From Ascidiaceihabitans sp034111945 (GTDB taxonomy: Bacteria; Pseudomonadota; Alphaproteobacteria; Rhodobacterales; Rhodobacteraceae), in contig JBLHSG010000013.1 in NCBI GenBank assembly GCA_047626725.1, positions 1-64,000 of the forward strand: 64,000 nucleotides of DNA, read 5' to 3'. This document shows positions 8,878-17,176 of the stretch, in pieces (position 1 is the first letter of the stretch; the number at the start of each line of letters is the position of its first letter). The notes below the pieces were generated by a model, which was not told where the DNA came from, did not search any database, and was given only the letters and a program-made list of their open reading frames with translations. The translations under genes were made by a program, and so were the position numbers.

Positions 8878-10830
8878 ATGCCACAAAATTCAAAACCAAA
8901 GCTCAGCAAGAACCTCAAGTTCTTGAGCAAGACCCACAAAGCCGTTCGTGACCATCTGTCCGCCTCGGTAGAGCTGCCCGTTTTTCTGGCAACCGCTGGC
9001 ACCCTTTCACTGGATGATCGCAGGCGGTTGGTAGATCAAGCGCTTGTTCTGCTTGAAGAAAACTTTGTCCACTTGCCCCTAAAACGCGCGATGCACGGGG
9101 TCGATCCGATCCAACGGCTGAAACTGTTAGAACATCGCCTGCAGCACACCAGCACCGCAACCATGGGGTCCGAATTTGCATTCCATCGCGAGATGATCGA
9201 CATTTTCACCTCCGTACGTGACCTGCACACGAACTACATGCTGCCCGAACCGTTCAAGGGCAGATCCGCGTTCCTGCCATTTGATGTCGAAGAATATTTC
9301 GAGGCAGATGGCACATCGCGGTTCATGGCCAGCCATTTTGTTCAGGGGTTCAGCCATGCGCATTTCAAAAGCGGGGTCGAAATAACCAGTTGGAACGGTG
9401 TTCCGATTTCCCGCGCGATCGAGGTTTCGGCCGCCTTGCATGCGGGCAGTAATACTGACGCGCGTCGTGTGCGCGGTGTTGACGGGCTGACCATTCGTGG
9501 ACTTACGCGCGCAATGCCACCGGATGAAATCTGGGTTGATGTCGGTTATTCAGATCACAACGGGCGCCAGCGCGAGACACGGCAGGAATGGATTGTGTCG
9601 CCCGCGCTGCCGTCGCGCAATGGCGTTGATCCAAACGTTGCAACCGAAAATGCGGCCAGTTTGGGTTTGGATATCGAAGCAGACGCAGTTCAACGCACCA
9701 AAATGATGTTGTTCGCACCTAAGGTTCTGGCAAAGCAGTCAAAATCCACCAAGGACTTGTCGAAAAAAGCGGCTGAAGGCGCTGATATTCCAACCCGAAT
9801 GTCAGGTGTGTTTCGCGCCCGCAGCGTGACAACATCGTCGGGGGAATTTGGCTACATCCGGATATTTACCTTTAACGTCGATGACCCCGGGCAGTTCATT
9901 GATGAATTTACCCGACTGGCTGGGCTGTTGCCGCAAAACGGTCTGATCCTTGATGTGCGCGGCAATGGCGGCGGGCATATTCACGCCAGCGAAGGTCTGC
10001 TGCAAATTCTGACCCCACGCGAGATCACGCCCGAACCGACGCAGTTTATCAGCACGCCGCTGAATACAAAAATTTGTGCGCGTCACGCCGGCAACCCTGT
10101 GGGGATCGAACTGGGTCCGTGGCTGGCGTCGTTGCAGGAATCCGTCACGACCGGCGCCGTCTATTCGCGCGGGTATCCGATCACGCCGCACGCGTTTGCG
10201 AATGCGCGCGGTCAACGCTATCACGGGCCTGCCCTGCTGATCACCGATGCGCGTTGCTATAGTGCGACGGATATTTTTGCCGCCGGTTTTCAAGACCACA
10301 ATATCGGACATATTCTGGGTGTCGACGGCAACACCGGCGCTGGCGGCGCAAATGTTTGGACCCACGGATTGCTCAAGCAACTTTTGGAGGTGCCGCATCC
10401 CGCAGATTCCGAAACGCCGTTCAAGGATCTGCCAAATTCCGCCGGACTGCGCGTGGCGATCAGGCGCACCCTTAGGGTCGGTCCGCAGACTGGAATTCCG
10501 CTTGAGGATCTGGGTGTTACACCGGATTCAAGGCACGCAATGACACACGATGATTTGCTGAACGGCAATGTCGACTTGATCAACCGCGCCGGTGAAATTC
10601 TAAAAACCCAAGAGATTTACAAGCTAGATGCATCGGTGAATTCAAATCGCGTAACAGCGACAACGCTTGGCTTGGACCGGTTGGACATTTACATTGATAA
10701 CCGCCCCATCAGCAGCCACGATATCACCGATGGCACCACAATAATTGACAGTGCGCTGGCGGGCACAGTGCTGCGGTTGGACGGGTTTTCCAACACCTTG
10801 CTCGCGGCATCGCTGCGGATAGATTTATGA
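8878..10830 (+). CDS. S41-family (tail-specific/tricorn-like) peptidase
   Basis: A 650-residue protein without a signal peptide. An S41 core is seen in the second half: ILDVRGNGGGHIHASEGLL (about residue 360) and the nucleophile region TDARCYSATDIFAAGFQDH (Ser about residue 462). The lysine that CtpA-type enzymes place about 25 residues after the serine is absent: the segment reads GNTGAGGANVWTH. It may therefore use a different base or be catalytically changed. The N-terminal ~350 residues match no domain I can name with confidence. Its stop overlaps the start of the downstream nuclease (ATGA), so the two are made together. Confidence 0.75.
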   Translation: MPQNSKPKLSKNLKFLSKTHKAVRDHLSASVELPVFLATAGTLSLDDRRRLVDQALVLLEENFVHLPLKRAMHGVDPIQRLKLLEHRLQHTSTATMGSEFAFHREMIDIFTSVRDLHTNYMLPEPFKGRSAFLPFDVEEYFEADGTSRFMASHFVQGFSHAHFKSGVEITSWNGVPISRAIEVSAALHAGSNTDARRVRGVDGLTIRGLTRAMPPDEIWVDVGYSDHNGRQRETRQEWIVSPALPSRNGVDPNVATENAASLGLDIEADAVQRTKMMLFAPKVLAKQSKSTKDLSKKAAEGADIPTRMSGVFRARSVTTSSGEFGYIRIFTFNVDDPGQFIDEFTRLAGLLPQNGLILDVRGNGGGHIHASEGLLQILTPREITPEPTQFISTPLNTKICARHAGNPVGIELGPWLASLQESVTTGAVYSRGYPITPHAFANARGQRYHGPALLITDARCYSATDIFAAGFQDHNIGHILGVDGNTGAGGANVWTHGLLKQLLEVPHPADSETPFKDLPNSAGLRVAIRRTLRVGPQTGIPLEDLGVTPDSRHAMTHDDLLNGNVDLINRAGEILKTQEIYKLDASVNSNRVTATTLGLDRLDIYIDNRPISSHDITDGTTIIDSALAGTVLRLDGFSNTLLAASLRIDL

Positions 10831-11792
10831 AACAGCACGCATTGAAAGCGACAAAAATGGGATATGATCCAGACTTTATTTCCGGCCACACGATTCCGCT
10901 GCCCGTGCCCGGCGCGCGGGTTTTGCGCACGGCATTTCAGGGCGGTGACTACATTCATCATTCCAGATATTCGCTGATTTTCAATCAGGATCGCGGGTTT
11001 GCCACCTGCACCGCGCATAACATCGAAGGCGATAGCCTTTCTCGGAAACAGTACAAATCGCGCAGTTTTAAATTTGATCCGCTGATAAAACCTAACCGCC
11101 TGCAAGTGGACAAGGATCGTGGGTATCGGAACAATCCATGGGATCAGGGCCATATTGCCCGCCGCAAAAGCATGTCGTGGGGCGACCCTGTTGACGCTGC
11201 AATCGCCGAACGTGAAAGCGACCATTGGTCAAACATTGCACCGCAGCACGAAACCTTGCACTCAAACGCGTGGGGTTTGATCGAAGACTGGATGCTAAAG
11301 CGGGTTGAGGGCGGCAAACATCGCGCCTGCGTTTTTGGCGGTCCTGTGTTTACCGAAGACGACCCGATCCTCCAAAATGCGCCCGACGAAACCCCAATTC
11401 AAATTCCCGCAGGGTTTTGGAAAATCATCTCGATCGAACTTGACGGGGCGATGCGGTCTGCTGCGTTTTTGCTGTGGCAACGGGACTACGATCACGCTGA
11501 ACCATTGCCGTTTGCGCCGGTTTTGGAACAGGTTAGGCTGTCAACAATCGAGGTTTTGACCGGCCTTGGGTTTCCGGCATTACGTACGTTCGATCCGCTG
11601 TTGTACGACCGTGATCAGAACCTAAAAGTTGCGAATAAGCGTACTAAGCCGCCAAAACGCGTCACTTTGGCTTGGGATGAATTTCAGGGCATCACCGGAT
11701 CGAACAAATCAGATTACAAATCGTTGGAACAGTATAAATCAGCCCTGCCTGCAGCGACGGCGATCAGTGATGAAAACGATATCCTGCTGTAA
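10827..11792 (+). CDS. DNA/RNA non-specific endonuclease (EndoG/NUC family), cytoplasmic
   Basis: A 321-residue protein with a beta-beta-alpha metal nuclease core. NPWDQGHIARR (residues ~103-113) is the variant DRGH motif with the general-base His at 109. SNIAPQHETLHSNAWG (~135-150) supplies the metal-binding Asn 147, and the Glu in LIEDW follows. The usual DRGH reads DQGH here. There is no signal peptide or transmembrane segment, unlike secreted nucleases of this family, so the nuclease would act inside its own cell unless held inactive. It is translationally coupled to the S41 peptidase, which suggests a protease-controlled effector; this is inference. Confidence 0.85.
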   Translation: MKQHALKATKMGYDPDFISGHTIPLPVPGARVLRTAFQGGDYIHHSRYSLIFNQDRGFATCTAHNIEGDSLSRKQYKSRSFKFDPLIKPNRLQVDKDRGYRNNPWDQGHIARRKSMSWGDPVDAAIAERESDHWSNIAPQHETLHSNAWGLIEDWMLKRVEGGKHRACVFGGPVFTEDDPILQNAPDETPIQIPAGFWKIISIELDGAMRSAAFLLWQRDYDHAEPLPFAPVLEQVRLSTIEVLTGLGFPALRTFDPLLYDRDQNLKVANKRTKPPKRVTLAWDEFQGITGSNKSDYKSLEQYKSALPAATAISDENDILL

Positions 11793-11826
11793 AAACGTGT
11801 GGTCCTTATCACCCATTTAAGACCAC
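11791..11826 (-). terminator. Inverted repeat with T5 tract (minus-strand reading)
   Basis: GTGGTC (11799-11804) and GACCAC (11821-11826) pair, extended by TT/AA with a one-base bulge. Read on the minus strand the stem is followed by five T (11791-11795). It lies just after the nuclease stop and spans the stop of the truncated methyltransferase on the other strand, so it could end either transcript. Confidence 0.4.
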
Positions 11827-12051
11827 GATTTCCACGTCCCACCCCATGTCTTTGATCTGTGCGCGAATTTCAGCCTCGTAGTTTGGGTTCATGATAATCA
11901 CGGTCCCGACCCCACGCCGTTTTGCCGTATCTGGTGACACAATCATCGTTCCGCTTAAGGGCATAAAGCAGTCCTGTTTTGCGACATTCAAATCAATCAC
12001 GCAGTCAATTTGCGGCGTATCACCGTTGTTAAACAACAACAAAAACGTCAC
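11809..12051 (-). pseudogene. C-terminal fragment of a sugar C-methyltransferase
   Basis: Eighty residues that resemble only the C-terminal domain of NDP-sugar C-methyltransferases (Methyltransf_14 type): a DLNVAKQDCFMPLSGT block, then TVIIMNPNYEAEIRAQIKD. The zinc-binding N-terminus and the SAM-binding core are missing, and no start with a ribosome site is visible. The broken end at ~12,051 directly abuts the broken end of the epimerase fragment on the other strand. It is a decayed gene. Confidence 0.65.
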
Positions 12052-12056
12052 CCCTT

Positions 12057-12458
12057 TTGAAGACCCACCCCAAAGCGCGACTGGCGCATCGGCTTTTTGC
12101 GCATTCGCACAAGTGTCTTTCCGAAAGCACCCCCGTGTTTCTAGGCTCCGGCAAACAGGTCCGTGATTTTATCGATGTCAAAACCGCAGGCGCGAATATT
12201 TGCGATGCAGCACTGGGAAACCGCCAAGGTGCGATGAACATCTGCAGTGGTGTTCCCCGATCTGTGCATGATTTTGCAACTGCAATCGCCGACGAATATG
12301 GCCGCCGCGATCTTTTGGAATTTGAAACCTTAAAAGACAACCCCAGCGACTGGGACTCCATTGTCAGTGAACCACAACAGTCGGGCTTACGACAAAATTC
12401 AGCCCTTAGAACAACGCCAACCAAATTCCGACAAACATCGAAATACCGCCAAAATTGA
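12057..12458 (+). pseudogene. C-terminal fragment of an NAD-dependent sugar epimerase/dehydratase
   Basis: The frame encodes a typical late segment of SDR sugar epimerases: FLGSGKQVRDFIDVKTAGAN, then a GAMNICSGVPRSVHDFA block. The N-terminal NAD-binding half with the GxxGxxG motif and the YxxxK active site is absent. The recognisable part ends at about 12,385; beyond it the frame runs on into DNA that codes for hemolysin III on the other strand. Together with the adjacent methyltransferase fragment it is a remnant of a polysaccharide-sugar locus. Confidence 0.7.
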
Positions 12459-13044
12459 CCCACATGTGCCAAGTCGCAAACCGGAACGCCATGGTTCTGC
12501 GCACGTAAAACGCAGTTCCAATAACATAGCAGGCAGCGCCGCCCAAAATGTACCAAAGCGTCTGTGCAGGCACGTCCTGTAAATCAGGCAACGCGCACAA
12601 TCCGATTGCGCCCAATCCAAGATACGATGCCGTGGACCATTTTGATTTGACGTTACCATCCATGAATTTCTTCCAAATGGCCACGAACGTCAGCCCCCAA
12701 CACACGCCAAACAAGGTCAGTGTCCAGGTTGTCCCTGCCTGAATGAAAAACGGCGTGAAAGTACCTGTTATGCTTAGATAAATTGCCGCGTGATCCATGC
12801 GGCGCAACAGGACGCGCCGATCGTGCCAAGGTGAAAAATGATAGGCCCAAGACGCCAAATTCGAAATCAAAGCACACAAAACATACACCGAAACCGCAAA
12901 AACGATTGGGCCATCCGCGCTTTGTGCTGCTTTGATAATCAGCGCTGCACCAGCTGTCAAAATCAACAACAGGCCGATAATATGGACACCCATATCGGCG
13001 CGACGTTGGGCTAAAATCTGGCTGGGATAGGTTGTGGTTGTCAT
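12406..13044 (-). CDS. Hemolysin III family (PAQR-like) membrane protein
   Basis: A 212-residue integral membrane protein with about seven hydrophobic segments and the family's conserved SWAYHFSPWHDRR (Ser/His) and ATWHMWVNFGG motifs; in PAQR proteins such His residues bind a metal. Members are annotated as hemolysin III, but the physiological role is unclear. The start ATG has no obvious Shine-Dalgarno sequence; instead a strong hairpin ends four bases before it. The gene lies downstream of and in the same direction as the heme-transport genes. Confidence 0.88.
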   Translation of the reverse strand: MTTTTYPSQILAQRRADMGVHIIGLLLILTAGAALIIKAAQSADGPIVFAVSVYVLCALISNLASWAYHFSPWHDRRVLLRRMDHAAIYLSITGTFTPFFIQAGTTWTLTLFGVCWGLTFVAIWKKFMDGNVKSKWSTASYLGLGAIGLCALPDLQDVPAQTLWYILGGAACYVIGTAFYVRRTMAFRFATWHMWVNFGGISMFVGIWLALF

Positions 13045-13048
13045 TTTA

Positions 13049-13084
13049 TCGCTCGATCACTGGATTGCAGTCCAGTACGAGCGA
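13049..13084 (-). promoter_or_regulatory. Two-part hairpin abutting the hemolysin III start codon
   Basis: TCGCTCG (13049-13055) pairs with CGAGCGA (13078-13084). Inside it ACTGGA (13059-13064) pairs with TCCAGT (13071-13076), with small bulges between the two stems. The structure ends four bases before the ATG of the hemolysin III gene, where a ribosome site would be expected. It may be a terminator for the hmu transcript, a translational control element, or both. Confidence 0.5.
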
Positions 13085-13144
13085 CGGCGTTCAAAGTCCA
13101 GATACAACGTGATCACCCTGCGCATCACCCGACGTTACATCACG

Positions 13145-13927
13145 TTAAAACCCGTGCGCCGCGGCCTGTGGCAACAGATACCAGCCTTTTGCGGGCGGCT
13201 GCGTACAGGTGCGCACGCTACATTTATAGGCCTGCGAAATGTTGTCATCGCTCAGCACATCATCCGGGCTGCCTTGTGCGACAATCCTGCCTTCGCTCAT
13301 TAAAACAATGGTTTGCGCGAACATAGCGCTGAGGTTTAGATCATGCATCACCGCAATCACACCGCCGCCTGCCTGTGCAAACGCATGCGCAATTTGCATA
13401 ACCATCAACTGATGTCCGATATCCAAGCTAGATACCGGTTCATCCAACAACAGCCATCGCGGCGTGCCGTCCTGAACCGGATGCCAGACCTGACAGAGCA
13501 CGCGCGCGAGCTGAACACGCTGCTGTTCGCCGCCCGATAATTCTTGGTAAAATCGGTCCTCATAGCCTGCCAAACCCACACGGTGCAGCGCGGTTTGTGC
13601 CAAATGATTGGCGGTTTCTGATCCTGTTTGCAGACCTAGGCGCACGACTTCGATCGCTTGAAACGGGAACGACAAAGTTGTGGCTTGCGACAGCACCGCG
13701 CGTTGGCTGGCCAAGACCCAAGCAGGCGTTTGCGCGATATCCAAACCGTTCAAATGGATCGTGCCGTCAAACGGTGTTTCCGCCGTCAATGCGCGCAGCA
13801 ACGTGGTTTTGCCCGATCCGTTTGGCCCGACGATAGCCGTCAATTCACCCGCGCGGGCGGTAAAATCCAAACCATTGATGATGTTTGTGTGGCCATAATT
13901 GACGCAAATATTAGTCGCCTGAAGCAT
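13145..13927 (-). CDS. hmuV: Heme ABC transporter ATP-binding protein
   Basis: A 260-residue ABC ATPase. Walker A is GPNGSGKTTLLRAL (~33-46), the signature is ELSGGEQQRVQLARVL, Walker B is WLLLDEPVSSLD, and the switch His is in AVMHDLNLS. It powers heme import through HmuU. It is the last gene of the hmuSTUV run, with 1 bp between it and hmuU. A Q-loop and D-loop are present, so it should be active. Confidence 0.93.
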   Translation of the reverse strand: MLQATNICVNYGHTNIINGLDFTARAGELTAIVGPNGSGKTTLLRALTAETPFDGTIHLNGLDIAQTPAWVLASQRAVLSQATTLSFPFQAIEVVRLGLQTGSETANHLAQTALHRVGLAGYEDRFYQELSGGEQQRVQLARVLCQVWHPVQDGTPRWLLLDEPVSSLDIGHQLMVMQIAHAFAQAGGGVIAVMHDLNLSAMFAQTIVLMSEGRIVAQGSPDDVLSDDNISQAYKCSVRTCTQPPAKGWYLLPQAAAHGF

Positions 13928-13928
13928 G

Positions 13929-15005
13929 TTACATATCCACCAAGCCGCGTTTGCGCAGCAAAATCCAAAGGAAAACCGGCGCGCCCATCACCGCAGTGAT
14001 TATGCCGATCGGTAATTCTGCGGGGGCCACGATGACGCGCGCCACCATGTCTGCACCCAACAATAGCGATGCGCCCAAAAGGCCCGAATTGATCAACAAA
14101 CTGCGGTGGTCAGGCCCTGTCGCCAGCCGCAAAAGATGCGGCACCACTATGCCGATAAACCCGATGCCACCCGAAATCGCCACAGCAGCACCTGTCGCCG
14201 CCGCAACTGCAAAAATCGCGGTGTTTTTGATCCGTTCAACAGGCAAACCCATGTGGTGCGCCGTGGCCTCGCCCAAGGCTAAACCGTTTAGCCCGCGCCC
14301 CAACATGCACGACAAAATCAACGCACCTAAAATGACCGGACCTGCGACGCTAACCTTGATCCACGATGCGCCAGACAACGACCCAAGTGACCAAAACGTC
14401 AATTCGCGCAACTGCAAATCATCCGCGACATAGACCAAAACACCACTTAGCGCGCCGAACAATGCGCTAAGCGCGATGCCCGCCAACAACATCGTCGCAA
14501 CAGACGTGCGCCCTGCCCGCGTCGATACTTTGTACAGCAAAATCATGCAGCCCCATGCACAGATAAAGGCGGCGATTGGCAGCAATCCATCCCCTGCAAT
14601 GGCCACGATTCCGGTGGGCAAACTGGCACCCAACACAATAACACCAATCGCCCCAAGGGACGCGCCCGTGCTGACACCCAACAGACCGGGATCAGCCAGC
14701 GGGTTGCGAAACAACCCTTGCATCACCGCGCCCGAAACGGCCAAAGCCGCACCAACACACACGCCCATCACCATGCGCGGCGCACGAATATCACGCAGCA
14801 CGACTTGTTCCGTCAGGGTCAATTCCTGTCCCTGCACCAGTTTCAGCAACGCCCCCCAAAGCGAGGTGCCCGACGCGCCAACCGCAAGGCTGGCAATGCA
14901 GGTCACCCCCAGCAAAATCGCCAACCAAACATGAGCACGGCGCGCGACGGCTTGGCGATCAACAAACGGCGCGCCCTGCGTCGACACATCTGCGGCAACC
15001 ATCAA
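13929..15005 (-). CDS. hmuU: Heme ABC transporter permease
   Basis: A 358-residue FecCD-family permease with about ten hydrophobic helices. Typical blocks are VLRDIRAPRMVMGVCVGAAL, FRNPLADPGLLGVSTGASLG and GGIGFIGIVVPHLLRL. It forms the inner-membrane channel for heme with HmuV and the binding protein HmuT. Its start overlaps the stop of hmuT (15002-15005), typical of translational coupling. Confidence 0.93.
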   Translation of the reverse strand: MMVAADVSTQGAPFVDRQAVARRAHVWLAILLGVTCIASLAVGASGTSLWGALLKLVQGQELTLTEQVVLRDIRAPRMVMGVCVGAALAVSGAVMQGLFRNPLADPGLLGVSTGASLGAIGVIVLGASLPTGIVAIAGDGLLPIAAFICAWGCMILLYKVSTRAGRTSVATMLLAGIALSALFGALSGVLVYVADDLQLRELTFWSLGSLSGASWIKVSVAGPVILGALILSCMLGRGLNGLALGEATAHHMGLPVERIKNTAIFAVAAATGAAVAISGGIGFIGIVVPHLLRLATGPDHRSLLINSGLLGASLLLGADMVARVIVAPAELPIGIITAVMGAPVFLWILLRKRGLVDM

Positions 15006-15895
15006 CCTGCCCCATAAATCGCGGTGTTCAACTGCTCAGCGGCTTGTGGCGTGCGCGGTCCAAACCCTAACAACAGCAGCCCGTTCATCTGAACCAAGGC
15101 ACGGTTCGCGGCCGCTGGCGTTGTGATCAAAGCAGGCATTTTGAACAGGTCATCGGCCGTTGCGGAATGATCCCCGCTCCTGTCCATCATCAAAATAACG
15201 TCGGGGGCGGCAGCCGCGATGGCCTCGGCGGTGAGCTGTTTGTACCCTTCAAAACTGGTGATTGCGTTGCGCCCGCCTGCCATTTGGATAATCCCATCCG
15301 CTGCCGTACTGGTTCCAGATGCCGTGATCCGGCCCCCATTTGTGCTAAGGATAAACAGCACAGTTTTGGATTTTTCCGACGTTGTTTCAACGCTTGCGCG
15401 CACTGCGTTCAAATCCGCATCCACCTGCTGCGCCAAATCGCGGGCTTTTTCAGGCACGCCCAATGCGTCACCAACGGCGATGATTTTTGCCACGATTCCT
15501 GCGTGTGAATAGGCGTCAGGAATTGTGATCATCGGGATCGCAGCGCCTTGCAAGACTTCGATTGTTTCGGGTGGGCCTGCGCCGTCTTCGGTGATGATCA
15601 TCGAGGGCTGAACGCTGAGCACCCCTTCGGACGCGAGGTTGCGAATGTAGCCCACGTCCGGCAAATCAAGTGCGGCGACAGGGAATTTGGACGTGGTATC
15701 GCGTGCGACCAAACGATCCTGTTCGCCCAACGCATAGATGATTTCAGTGATAGAACCGCCCACAGAAACGATGCGATCCGTGGGCTGCGCGGCTAAAAAT
15801 CGCGGCACGCAGGCCAGAACGATCAGAATGGCCAACAGCCAGATTGGTGCGGACCAATGTTGCCCGCGCACGCTGTGAAATTCAGGCAATCTCAT
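15002..15895 (-). CDS. hmuT: Periplasmic heme-binding protein
   Basis: A 297-residue protein. The chosen start gives MRLPEF followed by a hydrophobic export segment (LLAILIVLACVPRFLA). The mature part has the helical-backbone binding-protein fold of heme/siderophore carriers: DRIVSVGGSITEIIYALGE, VGYIRNLASEGVLS, and GFGPRTPQAAEQLN at the end. The start overlaps the end of hmuS by four bases. It delivers heme from the TonB-dependent receptor to HmuUV. Confidence 0.92.
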   Translation of the reverse strand: MRLPEFHSVRGQHWSAPIWLLAILIVLACVPRFLAAQPTDRIVSVGGSITEIIYALGEQDRLVARDTTSKFPVAALDLPDVGYIRNLASEGVLSVQPSMIITEDGAGPPETIEVLQGAAIPMITIPDAYSHAGIVAKIIAVGDALGVPEKARDLAQQVDADLNAVRASVETTSEKSKTVLFILSTNGGRITASGTSTAADGIIQMAGGRNAITSFEGYKQLTAEAIAAAAPDVILMMDRSGDHSATADDLFKMPALITTPAAANRALVQMNGLLLLGFGPRTPQAAEQLNTAIYGAG

Positions 15896-16947
15896 TGTGC
15901 CGCCTCCAGACTTAGTCCCTCGAGGTTGGCGACAAGGTCGCGCCATTCAGGACGGCTATCGCGCCCTTCTTTGCCGACACCAAAGACTTGGAAAATCAGC
16001 ATGCCATCTGCGTCAAATGCCTCGACTGACATGACAGGACCGCGCTGGGTCGGTTTATCGACTGCCCAGACTTCGGCCACGTGATCCAATCGCAAATGCA
16101 GATTGAACCGCGGGTCCAGCACGTTTTGCCAGGGCCCCATTGATTTCAACGTGGCAAGCGGCCCGGTGTGGATTTGAATGCAGCCTTTGTTGCCAACAAA
16201 CAGCATGATTTCGATGCCGGCGGTTTGAACCGCGTGCAGCATCTGATCAATCGCGGCAGGAACCAACGGGCGCACAAACGGCGCGCCAGCAATGCGGTAT
16301 GCCCCCAAACGGTTCATTTTCAATTTTGACGTCAGACGCATGAATTGATGGGTGTCGGTCATGCGCGCCCATTCCTTGCGCAAAATATCAACCTTTGAGG
16401 CATCGGCCTTGGCGACTTCGGTCGGAATGCGCGTTTCAACAACAAGCGTTGTGCTTTGATCAGGTAGCGCAATTTCGGCCTTTGCAGTGTCCCATTCGGC
16501 GACGTGCGTGTCCCCGCGCATGAACACTTTGTGTACCGCGTCACCCGCGGCATCAAACACTTGCAATGAACGGCGCAGGCCATCGTCGGTTGCCTTTTCC
16601 ACCATAAATGCGTGGCGCCAATGGCTGGGGAACATGCGCAAATCGATATCTTGGGTCAGGACCATCGCAGCGTGCACACCGGTGTGATAATTTTCGTAGA
16701 CGCCAATTTTTTCGCTCACGCATGATGCGTTTCGAGTCAGCGCCATAACTTCGCCCAAGGTGGCGGCGGCGTGCATGACTTGATCGGGGTGCGATACAAT
16801 TTGCGTCGTGCCATGGCCGACATATGCGGCGATCAATTGCGCCTCGCTGATGCCGAGTTTGGTGGCGATATCGCGTTCGCGCATGTTCTTATTATCAGCG
16901 TGAAACGTGCGAATGGCGTCTGCAGATGGGACATTGAACTGTGTCAT
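15892..16947 (-). CDS. hmuS: Hemin-degrading/heme-carrier protein
   Basis: A 351-residue cytoplasmic protein. ATG 16947 was chosen for its AGGGGAT site 6-7 bases upstream. It has two HemS-like repeats: MRERDIATKLGISEAQLIAA with LGEVMALTRNASCVSEKIGV in the first, and GAYRIAGAPFVRPLVPAAID with FVGNKGCIQIHTGPL in the second. HmuS proteins accept imported heme and are linked to its breakdown or trafficking. First gene of the minus-strand hmuSTUV operon, transcribed away from hmuR. Confidence 0.93.
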   Translation of the reverse strand: MTQFNVPSADAIRTFHADNKNMRERDIATKLGISEAQLIAAYVGHGTTQIVSHPDQVMHAAATLGEVMALTRNASCVSEKIGVYENYHTGVHAAMVLTQDIDLRMFPSHWRHAFMVEKATDDGLRRSLQVFDAAGDAVHKVFMRGDTHVAEWDTAKAEIALPDQSTTLVVETRIPTEVAKADASKVDILRKEWARMTDTHQFMRLTSKLKMNRLGAYRIAGAPFVRPLVPAAIDQMLHAVQTAGIEIMLFVGNKGCIQIHTGPLATLKSMGPWQNVLDPRFNLHLRLDHVAEVWAVDKPTQRGPVMSVEAFDADGMLIFQVFGVGKEGRDSRPEWRDLVANLEGLSLEAAQ

Positions 16948-17176
16948 GTCATCCCCTTTTGTTATGATGGCTACCGGAAGAACTGGCTGCATCCACAAAG
17001 GGGACGTGGCTGATGGGCGCTGTGTGATTTGCCCGAAAACTATTGTTGACAATTTTAGTATGACTTTCTAAGTGAACGCAAGAGGCAAGCTTCAAACTTT
17101 GCCCAAAGTTCTAAAAAATGCCACGCCAGCCTCTTGCAAGCACCGGTTTAAGCCAATGTTTTGCAAGGGGAAAAAC
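16948..17176. promoter_or_regulatory. Divergent hmuS/hmuR promoter region
   Basis: This 229-bp gap separates the divergent heme operons, so both promoters should lie here. A consensus -35 hexamer TTGACA is at 17046-17051 on the plus strand, in AT-rich DNA, but the matching -10 is poor. A short ACTT-TCT-AAGT palindrome overlaps that area, and TTCTAAA occurs near 17110, which resembles half of an iron control element bound by Irr. Iron/heme regulation is expected for such loci; the exact operator is not proven. Confidence 0.35.
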
